Below are positions 8,147 to 15,971 of a stretch of 32,896 nt of DNA, piece by piece; the first letter of the stretch is position 1, and each line of letters starts with the position of its first letter. Position numbers and translations under genes: made by a program. The DNA lies in NCBI GenBank assembly GCA_024400505.1, contig JAKSMP010000025.1, forward strand, positions 1 to 32,896. The letters run 5' to 3'. Under the pieces are notes generated by a model. The model was not told the origin of the DNA and did no database searches. It saw only the letters and a list, made by a program, of their open reading frames with translations. The stretch comes from Bacteroidales bacterium (GTDB taxonomy: Bacteria > Bacteroidota > Bacteroidia > Bacteroidales > P3).

Positions 8147-8980
8147 TCAATGGCAACAGAGGGGCAAACGATAGACACTGGCGGCGGCAAAACGCACCAT
8201 CAGTTGGCGAAATTGCCGGGGCATCCTCACCCACGCCTGGACGGCAATGGACTCGGGCACACCACCATAGTAAGCCTCGGCCATCGGGGCGGCTATGGCA
8301 CAGAGGGTGTCGGTGTCGCCTCCCAGCGACACACCCAGGCGTATGCACGACTCAAAGTCGGTGCTATCCAAGAATGCGGCAAAAGCCTGTGGCACGGTCT
8401 CTTGGCAAGTCTCGTTGAATCGATAAGTGGGACGTATGTCGTCGCAATGGAGCGATAGGTCGTAGCCATAAGTCCGTTCCACATATCGCATTATCTCGTC
8501 CTTGGTGGCGCCCTGACGGGCCATAAAGATGGCTGCTGCCGTGGCCTGAGCGCCCTTCACTCCTTCGGGGTGGTTGTGGGTGATAATGGCAGACTGCTCT
8601 GCCCAATACTCGGTCTCGGCCAGCGAGTCGAAAAACCATCCACAAGAGCTCACCCGCATCGCCGACCCATTGCCAAAGCTGTTGTATGGCACTCGGCTTT
8701 GGCCGCCATTCTTGTGCAGCCTTTCGGGTTCAAAAAGCCAGCAGCGGAACCTTCCACCATAGCCGGCATTGGGAAACCCCTGCCCATACTCCACCATAAT
8801 ACGCTCCAAGTCTTTCTGCGAGCGGCTCGGTCCCAGCAGCAGCCATTCTGCTACAGCCATGGTCATCACAGAATCGTCAGTGATGGTGCTGCGTGATTGA
8901 AACAAAGGAAATTGCGTGGTTTTGATGTTGTTGAATTCATAAACGGAGCCAATGGTGTCTCCTGTAATTGCGCCTAACAT
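8147..8980 (-). CDS. ADP-ribosylglycohydrolase family protein (DraG-like)
   Basis: This 277-residue protein begins MLGAITGDTIGSVYEF, the usual DraG-family start. It has the two metal-binding segments: ITDDSVMT (about 33-40) and the late SLGGDTDTLCAIAAPMAEAYYG. The TDDS and GGDTDT Asp/Thr residues hold the two Mg ions that cleave ADP-ribose from arginine or other acceptors. The enzyme is predicted to be cytosolic, with no signal peptide. The gene is 58 bases after a VWA protein gene that carries a macro-like C-terminal domain, and both seem to be read from the promoter at 10101-10130. This pairing suggests a role in ADP-ribose or ADP-ribosylation turnover. The substrate is unknown. Confidence 0.93.
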   Translation of the reverse strand: MLGAITGDTIGSVYEFNNIKTTQFPLFQSRSTITDDSVMTMAVAEWLLLGPSRSQKDLERIMVEYGQGFPNAGYGGRFRCWLFEPERLHKNGGQSRVPYNSFGNGSAMRVSSCGWFFDSLAETEYWAEQSAIITHNHPEGVKGAQATAAAIFMARQGATKDEIMRYVERTYGYDLSLHCDDIRPTYRFNETCQETVPQAFAAFLDSTDFESCIRLGVSLGGDTDTLCAIAAPMAEAYYGGVPESIAVQAWVRMPRQFRQLMVRFAAASVYRLPLCCH

Positions 8981-9038
8981 AATTTTATTTGATTTTAAGA
9001 TTTTTATATTAAAAGTTCGGGGCGAGGGCTGCAGCCTA

Positions 9039-10073
9039 CTACCTGCTACCTCCTACCTGAAACTGCTTGGGCAAGATGACGTTGGGAGCGTGCTTCACGG
9101 CTGCAAACATGGGTGCCACCTCGCGGGGCGTGTAGCCAGCATGGCCACATCCAATAGGTGTCACCTTGAACAGCATCTCGGGATGATTGAGAGCAAACTG
9201 GCAGAATCGGGCCACAGCTTGCGCCATCTCGTTTTTGCTCACCCCCACAGTGGGTATGGCATACGACTGACCCTGCAACCCTTCGGCCTGACCAAAAATG
9301 GCTCCATGGTGCGCCAAAGCCTCCATGGCTGCACCTCCGTTGTGCTGTCCACGGCGGTTGCTGCCAAATACAAATATCTCCACCTGCTCAGGCTCGTAGA
9401 AAGTTTCATTCATATTGCGCATACGCATCACCTGCTCCTCACGCGAGATATAGGGGTCGGTTTCCATCATCTCGTTGATGCGAGAGAAATGGCGCATCCG
9501 GGCATGCACCTCCATGTCGAAACCAGCTTCCATCCCCACCTCGGTGTGCTCAAACTCCTGCACGTTGTTGATGTTCATACTGCTAGCCGCGGACTCCACA
9601 TCGTGGTCAGCCCCCATATAAGCAAAAGTCCAGCCCAGCGAACGATAGTGGGCAATCATATCGGCCACCTGCTTGCCCGTGTAATGATGCGAAGCGTTTT
9701 CCATGCCATCGGTGATAATAGTCACCACCACCGTGCTCTGCTCGCCCAAAGACACAGCGGCCACTTTCTCCAACGACGATCCCACAGCGTCATACAGCGG
9801 CGTGGAGCAGCAAGGACTGTATTGGTTTGACCGCAAGTCGGTCACACTATCGATGGGCACAGCCTCATACACATCGCGCTGCTCGCAACCGCAAAACAAA
9901 CGCAGAGTGACCAAATGCTCCTGCGTGGCAGCAAATTGCTGCTGCGCATGGCGGATGGCAGCCAGCGTCTCGTTCACACCGCCCACGGCAGCCTGCTGAA
10001 TAGAACACATCGAACCACTCTTGTCAAGGATAATGACATTGTAAACTTTCATTTTAGATTGCAACTGTTTCAT
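9039..10073 (-). CDS. VWA-domain protein fused to a macro-like (A1S_2505-type) domain
   Basis: This protein is 344 residues from the ATG at 10073. A second ATG at 10052, starting MKVYNVIILDKSGS, is equally possible. An open frame upstream of 10073 passes through the promoter, so longer starts are unlikely. The N-terminal von Willebrand A domain (about 8-200) has the complete MIDAS motif D17-K-S19-G-S21 and a TDG motif (IITDGMENA). The C-terminal domain (about 230-340) starts FVFGSNRRGQHNGGAAMEALAHHGAI... and continues to YAIPTVG and IGCGHAGY. It matches my recollection of the macro-like domain of uncharacterised phage and bacterial proteins thought to bind ADP-ribose-type ligands. It is encoded upstream of an ADP-ribosylglycohydrolase. 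A sensor or chaperone-like role in an NAD/ADP-ribose response is inference. Confidence 0.82.
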   Translation of the reverse strand: MKQLQSKMKVYNVIILDKSGSMCSIQQAAVGGVNETLAAIRHAQQQFAATQEHLVTLRLFCGCEQRDVYEAVPIDSVTDLRSNQYSPCCSTPLYDAVGSSLEKVAAVSLGEQSTVVVTIITDGMENASHHYTGKQVADMIAHYRSLGWTFAYMGADHDVESAASSMNINNVQEFEHTEVGMEAGFDMEVHARMRHFSRINEMMETDPYISREEQVMRMRNMNETFYEPEQVEIFVFGSNRRGQHNGGAAMEALAHHGAIFGQAEGLQGQSYAIPTVGVSKNEMAQAVARFCQFALNHPEMLFKVTPIGCGHAGYTPREVAPMFAAVKHAPNVILPKQFQVGGSR

Positions 10074-10100
10074 AGCAAAAAATCTTATGTTTTTCAGACG

Positions 10101-10130
10101 CAAAATTACAAACAAATTTTGAATTACAAA
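10101..10130 (-). promoter_or_regulatory. Promoter of the VWA / ADP-ribosylglycohydrolase unit
   Basis: On the minus strand TTTG (10127-10130) is followed after 18 bases by TAATTTTG (10101-10108). This predicts transcription to begin near 10095, just before the ATG codons at 10073 and 10052, and rules out longer starts. Confidence 0.6.
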
Positions 10131-10462
10131 ATATTTTTTGGTAAAAATTACATAGATACAATACAACTCATTATATTTCAGCACAAAGAATAATAAAAAA
10201 TATTTCACCTAATGAGTTTCCTAGCATACAAACGTAAGCAAATAGAAGTCCAATTTATCGTATTTTGAACAAATATAAACACGCAATAAGTCCCACCGCG
10301 AAAGTTCCACTAGCACTCGCCTGCCGCAAACTCGCTATCAATCATGCTGGTTACCTCAAGCCAACAACCCTCAAAAAGCCTATCACATCCAATGCCAAAC
10401 CATATAATTTTACCTCTATTGCAATTTGCAGACAATTGAAAATCTGCATATTGAAAAAACTT
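10131..10462. other. Gene-free stretch between divergent promoters
   Basis: This segment separates the minus-strand VWA promoter from the plus-strand HU promoter. I see no coding frame with a plausible protein, no hairpin of note and no repeat. Confidence 0.6.
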
Positions 10463-10494
10463 TTTGCGTATTTGCCGAAAATATCGTAAATTTG
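10463..10494 (+). promoter_or_regulatory. Promoter of the HU gene
   Basis: TTTG at 10463-10466 and TAAATTTG at 10487-10494 are 20 bases apart, a close match to the Bacteroidota consensus. The ATG of the HU gene follows 30 bases later. Confidence 0.75.
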
Positions 10495-10524
10495 CAATTT
10501 CAAATATAGAACAATTTATAGATT

Positions 10525-10797
10525 ATGACTAAAGCAGACATCGTTAACGAAATTGCCAGAAAAACCGGCATCGAGAAAATTGCAATCCAGGCAACCATCG
10601 AAGAATTCATGGAAGTGGTCAAGGGCAGCATGGCCAAAGGCGAAAACGTATATCTTCGCGGCTTTGGCACATTCGATATCGTCAGAAGAGCCGAGAAAAC
10701 TGCCCGCAACATCAGCAAGGGCACTTCAGTGATCGTTCCCGCTCACAACATCCCCCATTTCAAACCCTGCCCCGAATTCAAAGAGGCTGTGAAGTAA
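10525..10797 (+). CDS. HU-family DNA-binding protein
   Basis: At 90 residues this has the normal HU length. The start MTKADIVNEIARKTGI is followed by the helical dimer core. The signature VYLRGFGTFDIVRRAEKTAR (43-62) leads into the DNA-embracing beta arm, which contains NISKGTSVIVPAHN. The ending PHFKPCPEFKEAVK is standard. HU is a homodimeric nucleoid protein that bends DNA without sequence specificity. This is a single-gene unit with its own promoter (10463-10494) and terminator (10831-10870). Bacteroidota carry several HU/IHF paralogues, so no symbol is given. Confidence 0.95.
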   Translation: MTKADIVNEIARKTGIEKIAIQATIEEFMEVVKGSMAKGENVYLRGFGTFDIVRRAEKTARNISKGTSVIVPAHNIPHFKPCPEFKEAVK

Positions 10798-10830
10798 CAA
10801 TTCTCTCATCACAAGTAATTTGTCAAAAAA

Positions 10831-10870
10831 AATCCTCACCGCGCTTCCGTTGCTCGGTGGGGATTTTTAT
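10831..10870 (+). terminator. Intrinsic terminator of the HU gene
   Basis: AATCCTCACCG (10831-10841) pairs with CGGTGGGGATT (10855-10865) through 11 bp with one G-T pair, and a T-rich tail follows. It begins 33 bases after the stop codon. Confidence 0.85.
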
Positions 10871-11138
10871 TTATTGGTTAGCCCCGCCTTCGGGGCATTC
10901 ACTTCCCTGCACAAGTGGAAGAAATGTTTTTGTCGAAACACACACCGACCAGCCCGCTCGGAGAGGGGGACGAGGCGGCAGCCATCCACTTGTATTTATA
11001 TATCGTATTTATAGAACCCACCTATATTGTATGTCACTTGTCGCCAAGGTGGTTCAACAGCATAAGGCAACAATCCCCCGCCACAAATTTGTTGGCGAGG
11101 GATTGGCTTGGGAAGCAGAGTAACAGTCCCATGTCAAA

Positions 11139-11217
11139 AACCATATATCTGACGGCGAGCAACCCCATACTTCCCCACGAGGAACCATATATCTGACGGT
11201 CATGAACCATATATCTG
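11139..11217. repeat. Direct repeats of a 17-bp motif
   Basis: AACCATATATCTGACGG occurs exactly at 11139-11155 and 11183-11199, and its first 13 bases recur at 11205-11217. A looser copy (CCCCATATCTC) follows near 11250. The spacing is irregular (44, then 22 bases). The function is unknown. Confidence 0.7.
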
Positions 11218-11372
11218 CTGAAAAAATTGCCCGCTCTTTTTTGAGCAGAACCCCATATCTCTCGAAATCATCTGACTTGAAAATGTTAGACAAGTTTTTC
11301 TCATTATATGCGGCAATGCAACATTCAACAAATTTTTAACATATACAAAACGTCACCAAAGGCATGACAGTT

Positions 11373-11409
11373 GTATGGTGGCTGTATAGTGGCCGTATGG
11401 TAGCTGTAT
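11373..11409. repeat. 11-bp tandem repeat, 3.4 copies
   Basis: GTATGGTGGCT, GTATAGTGGCC, GTATGGTAGCT and a final GTAT stand head to tail just beyond the 3' end of the small lipoprotein gene. Each copy differs from the next by one to three bases. Confidence 0.7.
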
Positions 11410-11432
11410 CAAATCAGCATATATAAAATCTG

Positions 11433-11822
11433 TCATTTACTATACCAATAACGATTTCTAACTTCCTTGTCATATTTGCCAGTGTCTATGATTGGCTCTT
11501 TATTCAACTGTATATTTCCTGTAAGTTTATTAATAGTATAGACACTAGTATCGCGAGAATAGTAACCTGGGGTACATGTGGCTACTATAATTGTATCATT
11601 ATATCGTACCCTTATAACAATATCGTCACATTCTCCGATAGGCAATACAATTCTCCGATTAGGATTTTGACAAATGCCTTGTGGATAATCTTGAACATAA
11701 AAGTAACCATTACCCAAATCCACATCACTTCCCATCCTTATTCCAATACAAGATGACATTAATAGCAAAAGCATTGAGATGAGGCCCCAACGGCCATTTC
11801 TGATTGATCTTTGCTGTTCCAT
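11433..11822 (-). CDS. Small lipoprotein, DUF3997-like
   Basis: Taken from the ATG at 11822 the protein has 129 residues. Upstream in-frame ATGs at 11852 and 11843 are possible, but 11822 gives the cleanest lipoprotein signal. It has RNGRWGLISMLLLLMSSC with the lipobox LMSSC. The mature part starts IGIRMGSDVDLGNGYFYVQDYPQGI and later has DDIVIRVRYNDTIIVATC and VYTINKLTG. This resembles the short DUF3997-type lipoproteins in which a 'DLGNxYYL' segment follows the lipid Cys; that is recollection, and the similarity is modest. It stands alone with a promoter at 11912-11919. The function is unknown. Confidence 0.7.
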   Translation of the reverse strand: MEQQRSIRNGRWGLISMLLLLMSSCIGIRMGSDVDLGNGYFYVQDYPQGICQNPNRRIVLPIGECDDIVIRVRYNDTIIVATCTPGYYSRDTSVYTINKLTGNIQLNKEPIIDTGKYDKEVRNRYWYSK

Positions 11823-11911
11823 ATATGCTGATTTTAAATCCATGATTATCATTTATCCCTGTCCTCAAACGTTCAAAGAGGATTAAGGTAGGCCCAAAAA
11901 TAAAAGAAATG

Positions 11912-11919
11912 CAAAGATA
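11912..11919 (-). promoter_or_regulatory. Promoter -7 element of the small lipoprotein gene
   Basis: On the minus strand TATCTTTG is followed by the ATG codons 60-90 bases downstream. No convincing TTG lies at -33. Confidence 0.5.
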
Positions 11920-11949
11920 CAAACTTTTTCTTACATATAAATATTATTC

Positions 11950-12470
11950 TATAAATTAAATTTGGGGTTTATGGGGGAATCATCACGTTGCATCGGATTC
12001 GGTTGCACCGGATTGGCAATCCGATACTTCTTATTATTAGGATTTTAAATCAGCTAGACCATATTCCTTTACTTTATTGATTATTCATCACTTTTAGTAA
12101 GCTGCACCGGATATAAACCCTACACAGCAGCATCGACCTGAACATACATAGGGGCCAATCTACCCCATTTATCAGCAACCGCTTTCAGCGCGACAGGTAT
12201 AGTGAATAGTCAAATATTTTGCGGGTGGGCATTATATTTTTTTAGGGTAGGGGTCGGAGGTATTTTTGGGTAGGGTAAAATGCATTTTTGGGTAAGGGTA
12301 AAATAGTTTTTTGGGTAGGGTAAAAAATTCGATTGGGCAATGGTGCTGGAGATGAGAATCGCAAGAAAGCAATTTTTAGAAGTTAGCACAACAAAGTTTT
12401 TGCATTGTCACATGATAGAAAGGGACAAAATAAAGCGGTGAAAAACAGATAAAAAATGGATGATGAAAAT
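11950..12470. other. Gene-free stretch upstream of the riboswitch
   Basis: No gene is supportable. The segment contains a small imperfect hairpin of ATCGGATT and AATCCGAT (about 11992-12027) and the G-rich repeat block listed at 12237-12327. Confidence 0.55.
12237..12327. repeat. G-rich imperfect tandem repeats (TTTTTGGGTAGGGTAAAAT type)
   Basis: Three units of about 22-24 bases built on TTTTTGGGTAGGGTAAAA follow each other (from about 12263, 12284 and 12307), preceded by a degenerate TTTTAGGGTAGGGG. Each unit has two GGG tracts, so the plus strand could form G-quadruplexes. It lies about 150 bases upstream of the riboswitch promoter. Confidence 0.7.
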
Positions 12471-12478
12471 ATTTTTTG

Positions 12479-12508
12479 TTGCTGATTGAAAAAAATGTTG
12501 TATTTTTG
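12479..12508 (+). promoter_or_regulatory. Promoter of the cobalamin-riboswitch transcript
   Basis: TTG at 12479-12481 is followed after 19 bases by TATTTTTG at 12501-12508, so transcription would begin around 12515, at the first base of the riboswitch. Confidence 0.7.
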
Positions 12509-12515
12509 CAGCCGA

Positions 12516-12692
12516 TTTGGTCATCGCTTAGGCGATGTGAAAAGGGAATCAGGTGAGAATCCTGAACAGTCCCGCTGCTGTGAATCCTAATTGAAAGCCG
12601 CAGCCTCCAAGAATGAAAGCCACTGCACGGCGCCATAGTCGTGTGGGAAGGCGGAGGCAGCGAAGGATGAGTCAGAAGACCTGCCAAGTCGT
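12516..12692 (+). promoter_or_regulatory. Cobalamin (adenosylcobalamin-type) riboswitch
   Basis: The conserved core is easy to see. A CATCGC/GCGATG helix is followed by AAAGGGAATCAGGTGAGAATCCTGAACAGTCCCGCTGCTGTGA (12541 on), which is the family's GGGAA...GGTGaaAaTCC...CaG-CCCGC-CTGT box. Farther on come AGCCACTG (12618 on), GTGTGGGAAGG and finally GAGTCAGAAGACCTGCC, the closing B12-box strand. These are diagnostic of the cobalamin riboswitch, which usually represses cobalamin uptake or synthesis genes when the vitamin is plentiful. About 205 bases separate it from the next start codon, so the expression platform lies in 12693-12897. I could not identify whether it acts on transcription or translation. 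Confidence 0.93.
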
Positions 12693-12897
12693 TCATTTCA
12701 TAGTCCTCGAGGAAAGGAATATTGGAAGAGAAAGATTAATCATGGCTGGTCGAAAGCAGACTGCTGTGCTGAGGTGCAACAAAACAAAGGGTCTGCAAAG
12801 GATCTGGTCGCCCAATCTTCCGTGTATTTTCTTTTAATCGAGCACTTGATTTGAGCAAAATTGAGTTGATTAATATTTGTAATTTTGATAAAAAAGT
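12693..12897 (+). other. Leader between riboswitch aptamer and first gene
   Basis: This holds the likely expression platform. A CAGCAC / GCAGTCTGC-type short helix is possible near 12757-12775, and a CCTCGAGG palindrome is at 12705-12712. There is no obvious terminator, so translational control is possible. No open frame of note occurs. Confidence 0.4.
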
Positions 12898-14856
12898 ATG
12901 ATTAAAAGATTAACACTTCTCTGTTTGGGCATGGCCATGATGATTGGCTCAATGGCCCAGAACAACAACGCCCTCTACGGCAACAAGGACAAGGCTGCCG
13001 AAGGTATCTACAAACGTATCCTCAACAACGGCAAGGAGGTGACTTTCACCGCCGACGATGTGCAATTCTGGTGCGGCACTGGCAGCAACCAAGCTGTGAT
13101 TGTGGTGGGTTGGGACGACGCCACCGACCCTCAGGCCATCGGCTGGGGTGTGCGCTGGAACGGTCCTGTGGTGGCCATCGACTTGATTGACTCCATTGCC
13201 ACCTACGACTCCCGCTTCTCCTATCAGTTTGGCGGCGGCCTGATTTCCAACGTGGAATTTTCGGACAACGGCGAAACCCTCACCAGCGAATATAACTGGT
13301 GGTGCTACTACATCAACGGCGACTGGGCCAGCGGCTATGGCGCACAAGATGTGGAAGATGGCGACTATCTGGAACTGAGCGGCGACTGCTCTTGGGAATT
13401 CACCACCGCCACCCCCGCAGTGGATCCCAACGCTGTGATTGACACCACTCCCACCATTCCCGATGCAACCATCGCACACGCCGACATCCTGCACTGGGTG
13501 GGCATGGGCGAGAACGAGGTGGTGATTGCCGTCAACTGGAACGCCCCCGACACCTGCTTGGCATGGGGTGTTCGTTTCGGCGCTGACACCATCACACTGA
13601 AGGACGCTATGGACTCCATCATGTGCAAAGACTACCGTTTCAAATACGTCCCCGGCGATTGGGGTATTGACGAAATCATTTTCAACGACTACCAGGGCAC
13701 CCACTACTCACTGACCGATGTGGAGAACTTCAACTACTGGTGGTGCAACTACAACGGCGCAGCAGCTGATTATGCCTATGACGAGCAGCAGCTGGTGAAC
13801 GGCGACCAGGTGAAATGGGGCGACCCCACCTGCGGCATAGTGATTGACACCATGTGGGGCTATCCCTCTGAGATTGTGTGGACCAAAGAGGTGAGCGCTG
13901 TGCCCGCCCTCGTATCGGGTCCCTTCTGCGGCGCAGCCGAAACCGAAGGCAGCACCGCCATCCACTATTCCGACACCCTTTTCAAGGGCTGGGCATCGGG
14001 CTGCGAGCTTAACCTGGGCCGCACCGACATTGCCGACCCCGACGCAGCTATCGTCTCCTACGGCTCGGCCAACGACGCTATTGGCGCTGTGGTGGAAGGC
14101 AACTTGGCTGTGGTGAGCCTGGGCGATGGTGGCTCGGCTACCCTCACCTTTGACTATCCCATCACCAACGGCGAGGGCTACGACTTTGCCGTATTCGAAA
14201 ACTCTTTCAACGACACTTTCCTGGAACTCGCATTTGTTGAAGTGAGCACCGACGGCGAACACTTCGTGCGTTTCCCCTCCACCTCTCTCACCTCCAGCTG
14301 CCACGGCGTGGGCGGTTCCGGCGGCATCAACCCCACCTACATCGATGGCTTGGCTGGCAAGTATCGCACCGGCTACGGCACCCCATTCGATCTGGAACAG
14401 CTGCGCGACAGCGCCAATATCGATATCGACAGCATCATGTTCGTGCGCATCGTTGACGTGGTTGGCTCTATCGACGCCGAATTTGCCACCTACGACTCTT
14501 GGGGCAACATGGTGGTGGACCCCTACCCCACCGGCAGCTACAGCAGCGGTTTCGACCTGGACGGCGTGGGCGTGATCAACTGGAAATACACCGAACCCAA
14601 CATCGAGCCCGAAGGCATCGACAATGTTGTGGCACAGCAGATAAGTCTGTATCCCAACCCCGCTCAGGCTGAGGTAACTTGCACCGTGAGCATGGACGGC
14701 GAGCACGTGATGAATATCTTCGACATGACTGGCCGCCAGCTGATGCACACCACTTTCCAAGGCACCCATACCACCATCAATGTGGCAGCATTGAGTTCCG
14801 GCATCTACATGGTGCGCATCGACGGACAGGCTCATCGCTTGGTGATCAAGAAATAA
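12898..14856 (+). CDS. T9SS-exported surface protein with tandem Trp/Cys domains, under cobalamin riboswitch
   Basis: This 652-residue protein has a signal peptide (1-20, cut after SMA). Two homologous domains follow (about 47-170 and 190-318). Each has a 'W-x-G-x-G-x-N-x-x-V-I-x-V-x-W' strand (FWCGTGSNQAVIVVGW; HWVGMGENEVVIAVNW), a WGVR motif, and a late WWC (YNWWCYY; YWWCNY). A third domain (about 335-565) contains SYGSANDAIG, VVSLGDGGSATLTFDYPI, FAVFENSFND and VEVSTDGEHFVRFPS, which I recall from uncharacterised surface proteins of cobalamin loci. The C-terminus (about 580-652) is a type IX secretion sorting domain: LYPNPAQ, then MTGRQLMH and SSGIYMVRI. It is probably secreted or attached at the cell surface. 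Cobalamin or corrinoid capture is inferred from the riboswitch alone. Confidence 0.9.
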   Translation: MIKRLTLLCLGMAMMIGSMAQNNNALYGNKDKAAEGIYKRILNNGKEVTFTADDVQFWCGTGSNQAVIVVGWDDATDPQAIGWGVRWNGPVVAIDLIDSIATYDSRFSYQFGGGLISNVEFSDNGETLTSEYNWWCYYINGDWASGYGAQDVEDGDYLELSGDCSWEFTTATPAVDPNAVIDTTPTIPDATIAHADILHWVGMGENEVVIAVNWNAPDTCLAWGVRFGADTITLKDAMDSIMCKDYRFKYVPGDWGIDEIIFNDYQGTHYSLTDVENFNYWWCNYNGAAADYAYDEQQLVNGDQVKWGDPTCGIVIDTMWGYPSEIVWTKEVSAVPALVSGPFCGAAETEGSTAIHYSDTLFKGWASGCELNLGRTDIADPDAAIVSYGSANDAIGAVVEGNLAVVSLGDGGSATLTFDYPITNGEGYDFAVFENSFNDTFLELAFVEVSTDGEHFVRFPSTSLTSSCHGVGGSGGINPTYIDGLAGKYRTGYGTPFDLEQLRDSANIDIDSIMFVRIVDVVGSIDAEFATYDSWGNMVVDPYPTGSYSSGFDLDGVGVINWKYTEPNIEPEGIDNVVAQQISLYPNPAQAEVTCTVSMDGEHVMNIFDMTGRQLMHTTFQGTHTTINVAALSSGIYMVRIDGQAHRLVIKK

Positions 14857-14901
14857 AATTCGACTGTCTTTCATTATCATTATTTATTACCATTACGCAA
14901 G

Positions 14902-14932
14902 AGCCGTCTCCCCGTGAGGCGGCTTTTTTTTT
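14902..14932 (+). terminator. Intrinsic terminator after the T9SS protein gene
   Basis: AGCCGTCTC pairs with GAGGCGGCT (9 bp, one G-T pair) around a CCCGT loop, followed by nine T. It lies 46 bases after the stop. The next lipoprotein gene has no visible promoter of its own, so some read-through is likely. Confidence 0.85.
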
Positions 14933-15003
14933 CGTAGCTGAGATATACTATAAATGGCTTTTTGCCGTTATGAAAATTCAATTTAAACAAAAATAGCAAT
15001 ATT

Positions 15004-15948
15004 ATGACCCAAAACATTCTGAAAAAGAGTTTCGCACTCTTCGCATGCATTGCGCTGACAGCTGCCATGATGGTGGGCTGCAAAAAGGACGACACCCAAC
15101 CCATCATCCCCGACACCAACGACTCCACCGTCACCCCCACCCTGCCCGAGACCGAAGGCTATGTGATTTATGGCGATGACTCCGTGAGCATGGAATACAT
15201 CATCCTGGAAGACCTGGGCGGCATGTTCATCCTGAACGCTCAGCTGACCAACGGCGACCAGTTTGGTGCCATCACAGCTGCCAACCCCATCGACGCTGGC
15301 GAGATGCAATTTACCGATATCATGACCATACTGATGGGCGGCGACGGCGCTTATGCCAGCTACACCATGAGCAACGACGACTACGACGATATGGTGTCCG
15401 GCACCCTGGTGGCCAGAACCATCAAAGACCAGAACGAAGTGGTGGTGGAAGGCACCACCGAGGGCGGCAAGAGCCTGAAGCTTTATTTCAAAGGCCAGAT
15501 TGTGAACCTCACCCAGCCCACCGGCACCGGCAACATCGCTTTCGGCGGCAAGAACTACCCCGTGGAGTTGGCAACCGTGATGAAATCATCGGGTGTGTAT
15601 GAGTATTACATCTGCGACTTGGCCATGTACAACACCATGAGCATCTTTGTCAACAGCCCCATGACCACCAACACCACCTACAACTTCACCACCGACGAGA
15701 ACGCTATCTTCAGCAACAACAGCCTGGCTGTGGGCGACCTGGCCATCATGGAGGCTAGCGGCGAAGACATGGTAGTGGAATCGATGGTGACTGGCGGCAC
15801 CGTGACCACCACCGTCAACGGCAACCAACTCACCCTGAATGTGAGCGGCACCACCACCGCTGGCGAGTTCACCCTCACCTACACCGGCACTACCTATGCT
15901 GGCTATATGAACAAAATGGCCAAGAGAATGGCCAAGATGCGCAAATAA
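15004..15948 (+). CDS. Surface lipoprotein, paralogue 1 of 3 in the cobalamin-riboswitch cluster
   Basis: The protein has 314 residues. The lipoprotein signal ends in the lipobox MVGC with lipid Cys26. The mature start CKKDD fits the Bacteroidota surface-export signal (Lys followed by two acidic residues). It shares landmarks with the two following proteins: PIIPDT, then YVIYGDDSVSMEYI (compare IYGDDTLTIDQV and NYGSDSLSLATA), and a middle motif 'Y-x-G-x-[I/V]-x-x-[L/I]-[T/S]...GTGNIAFGGKNYPVEL'. The rest looks like beta-strand-rich sequence with many Thr, Gly and Asp. I do not recognise a named domain. The ending KMAKRMAKMRK is basic. It lies 148 bases after the T9SS protein gene. A partner role with that protein is inference. 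Confidence 0.85.
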   Translation: MTQNILKKSFALFACIALTAAMMVGCKKDDTQPIIPDTNDSTVTPTLPETEGYVIYGDDSVSMEYIILEDLGGMFILNAQLTNGDQFGAITAANPIDAGEMQFTDIMTILMGGDGAYASYTMSNDDYDDMVSGTLVARTIKDQNEVVVEGTTEGGKSLKLYFKGQIVNLTQPTGTGNIAFGGKNYPVELATVMKSSGVYEYYICDLAMYNTMSIFVNSPMTTNTTYNFTTDENAIFSNNSLAVGDLAIMEASGEDMVVESMVTGGTVTTTVNGNQLTLNVSGTTTAGEFTLTYTGTTYAGYMNKMAKRMAKMRK

Positions 15949-15971
15949 ATAACCACTTGAACAACCCTCTG

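Larger units (their letters stand above)
10871..11432. other. Gene-free stretch with short repeats
   Basis: I find no credible gene. The stretch contains a GCCCCG/CGGGGC mini-hairpin (10881-10896), a 9-bp inverted repeat ACAAGTGGA / TCCACTTGT (10911-10919 and 10985-10993) around a GC-rich patch, and the direct repeats listed separately at 11139-11217 and 11373-11409. Open frames here have no start context, promoter or recognisable protein. Confidence 0.55.

Noticed and set aside
10820-11293. Several short open frames after the HU gene
   Set aside because: They overlap the HU terminator and direct repeats, carry repeated nonsense-like motifs (for example DIWF twice), and lack promoters.
11373-12327. 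Possible CRISPR array from the clusters of repeats
   Set aside because: Units are short, lack unique spacers of constant length, and have no cas gene nearby.
12613-12837. Open frame within the cobalamin riboswitch
   Set aside because: It translates the conserved aptamer itself; the RNA signal explains the sequence.
13708-14880. Long minus-strand frames opposite the T9SS protein gene
   Set aside because: They are low-complexity His/Val/Ala/Gly-rich readings, opposite a gene with a signal peptide and a sorting domain.
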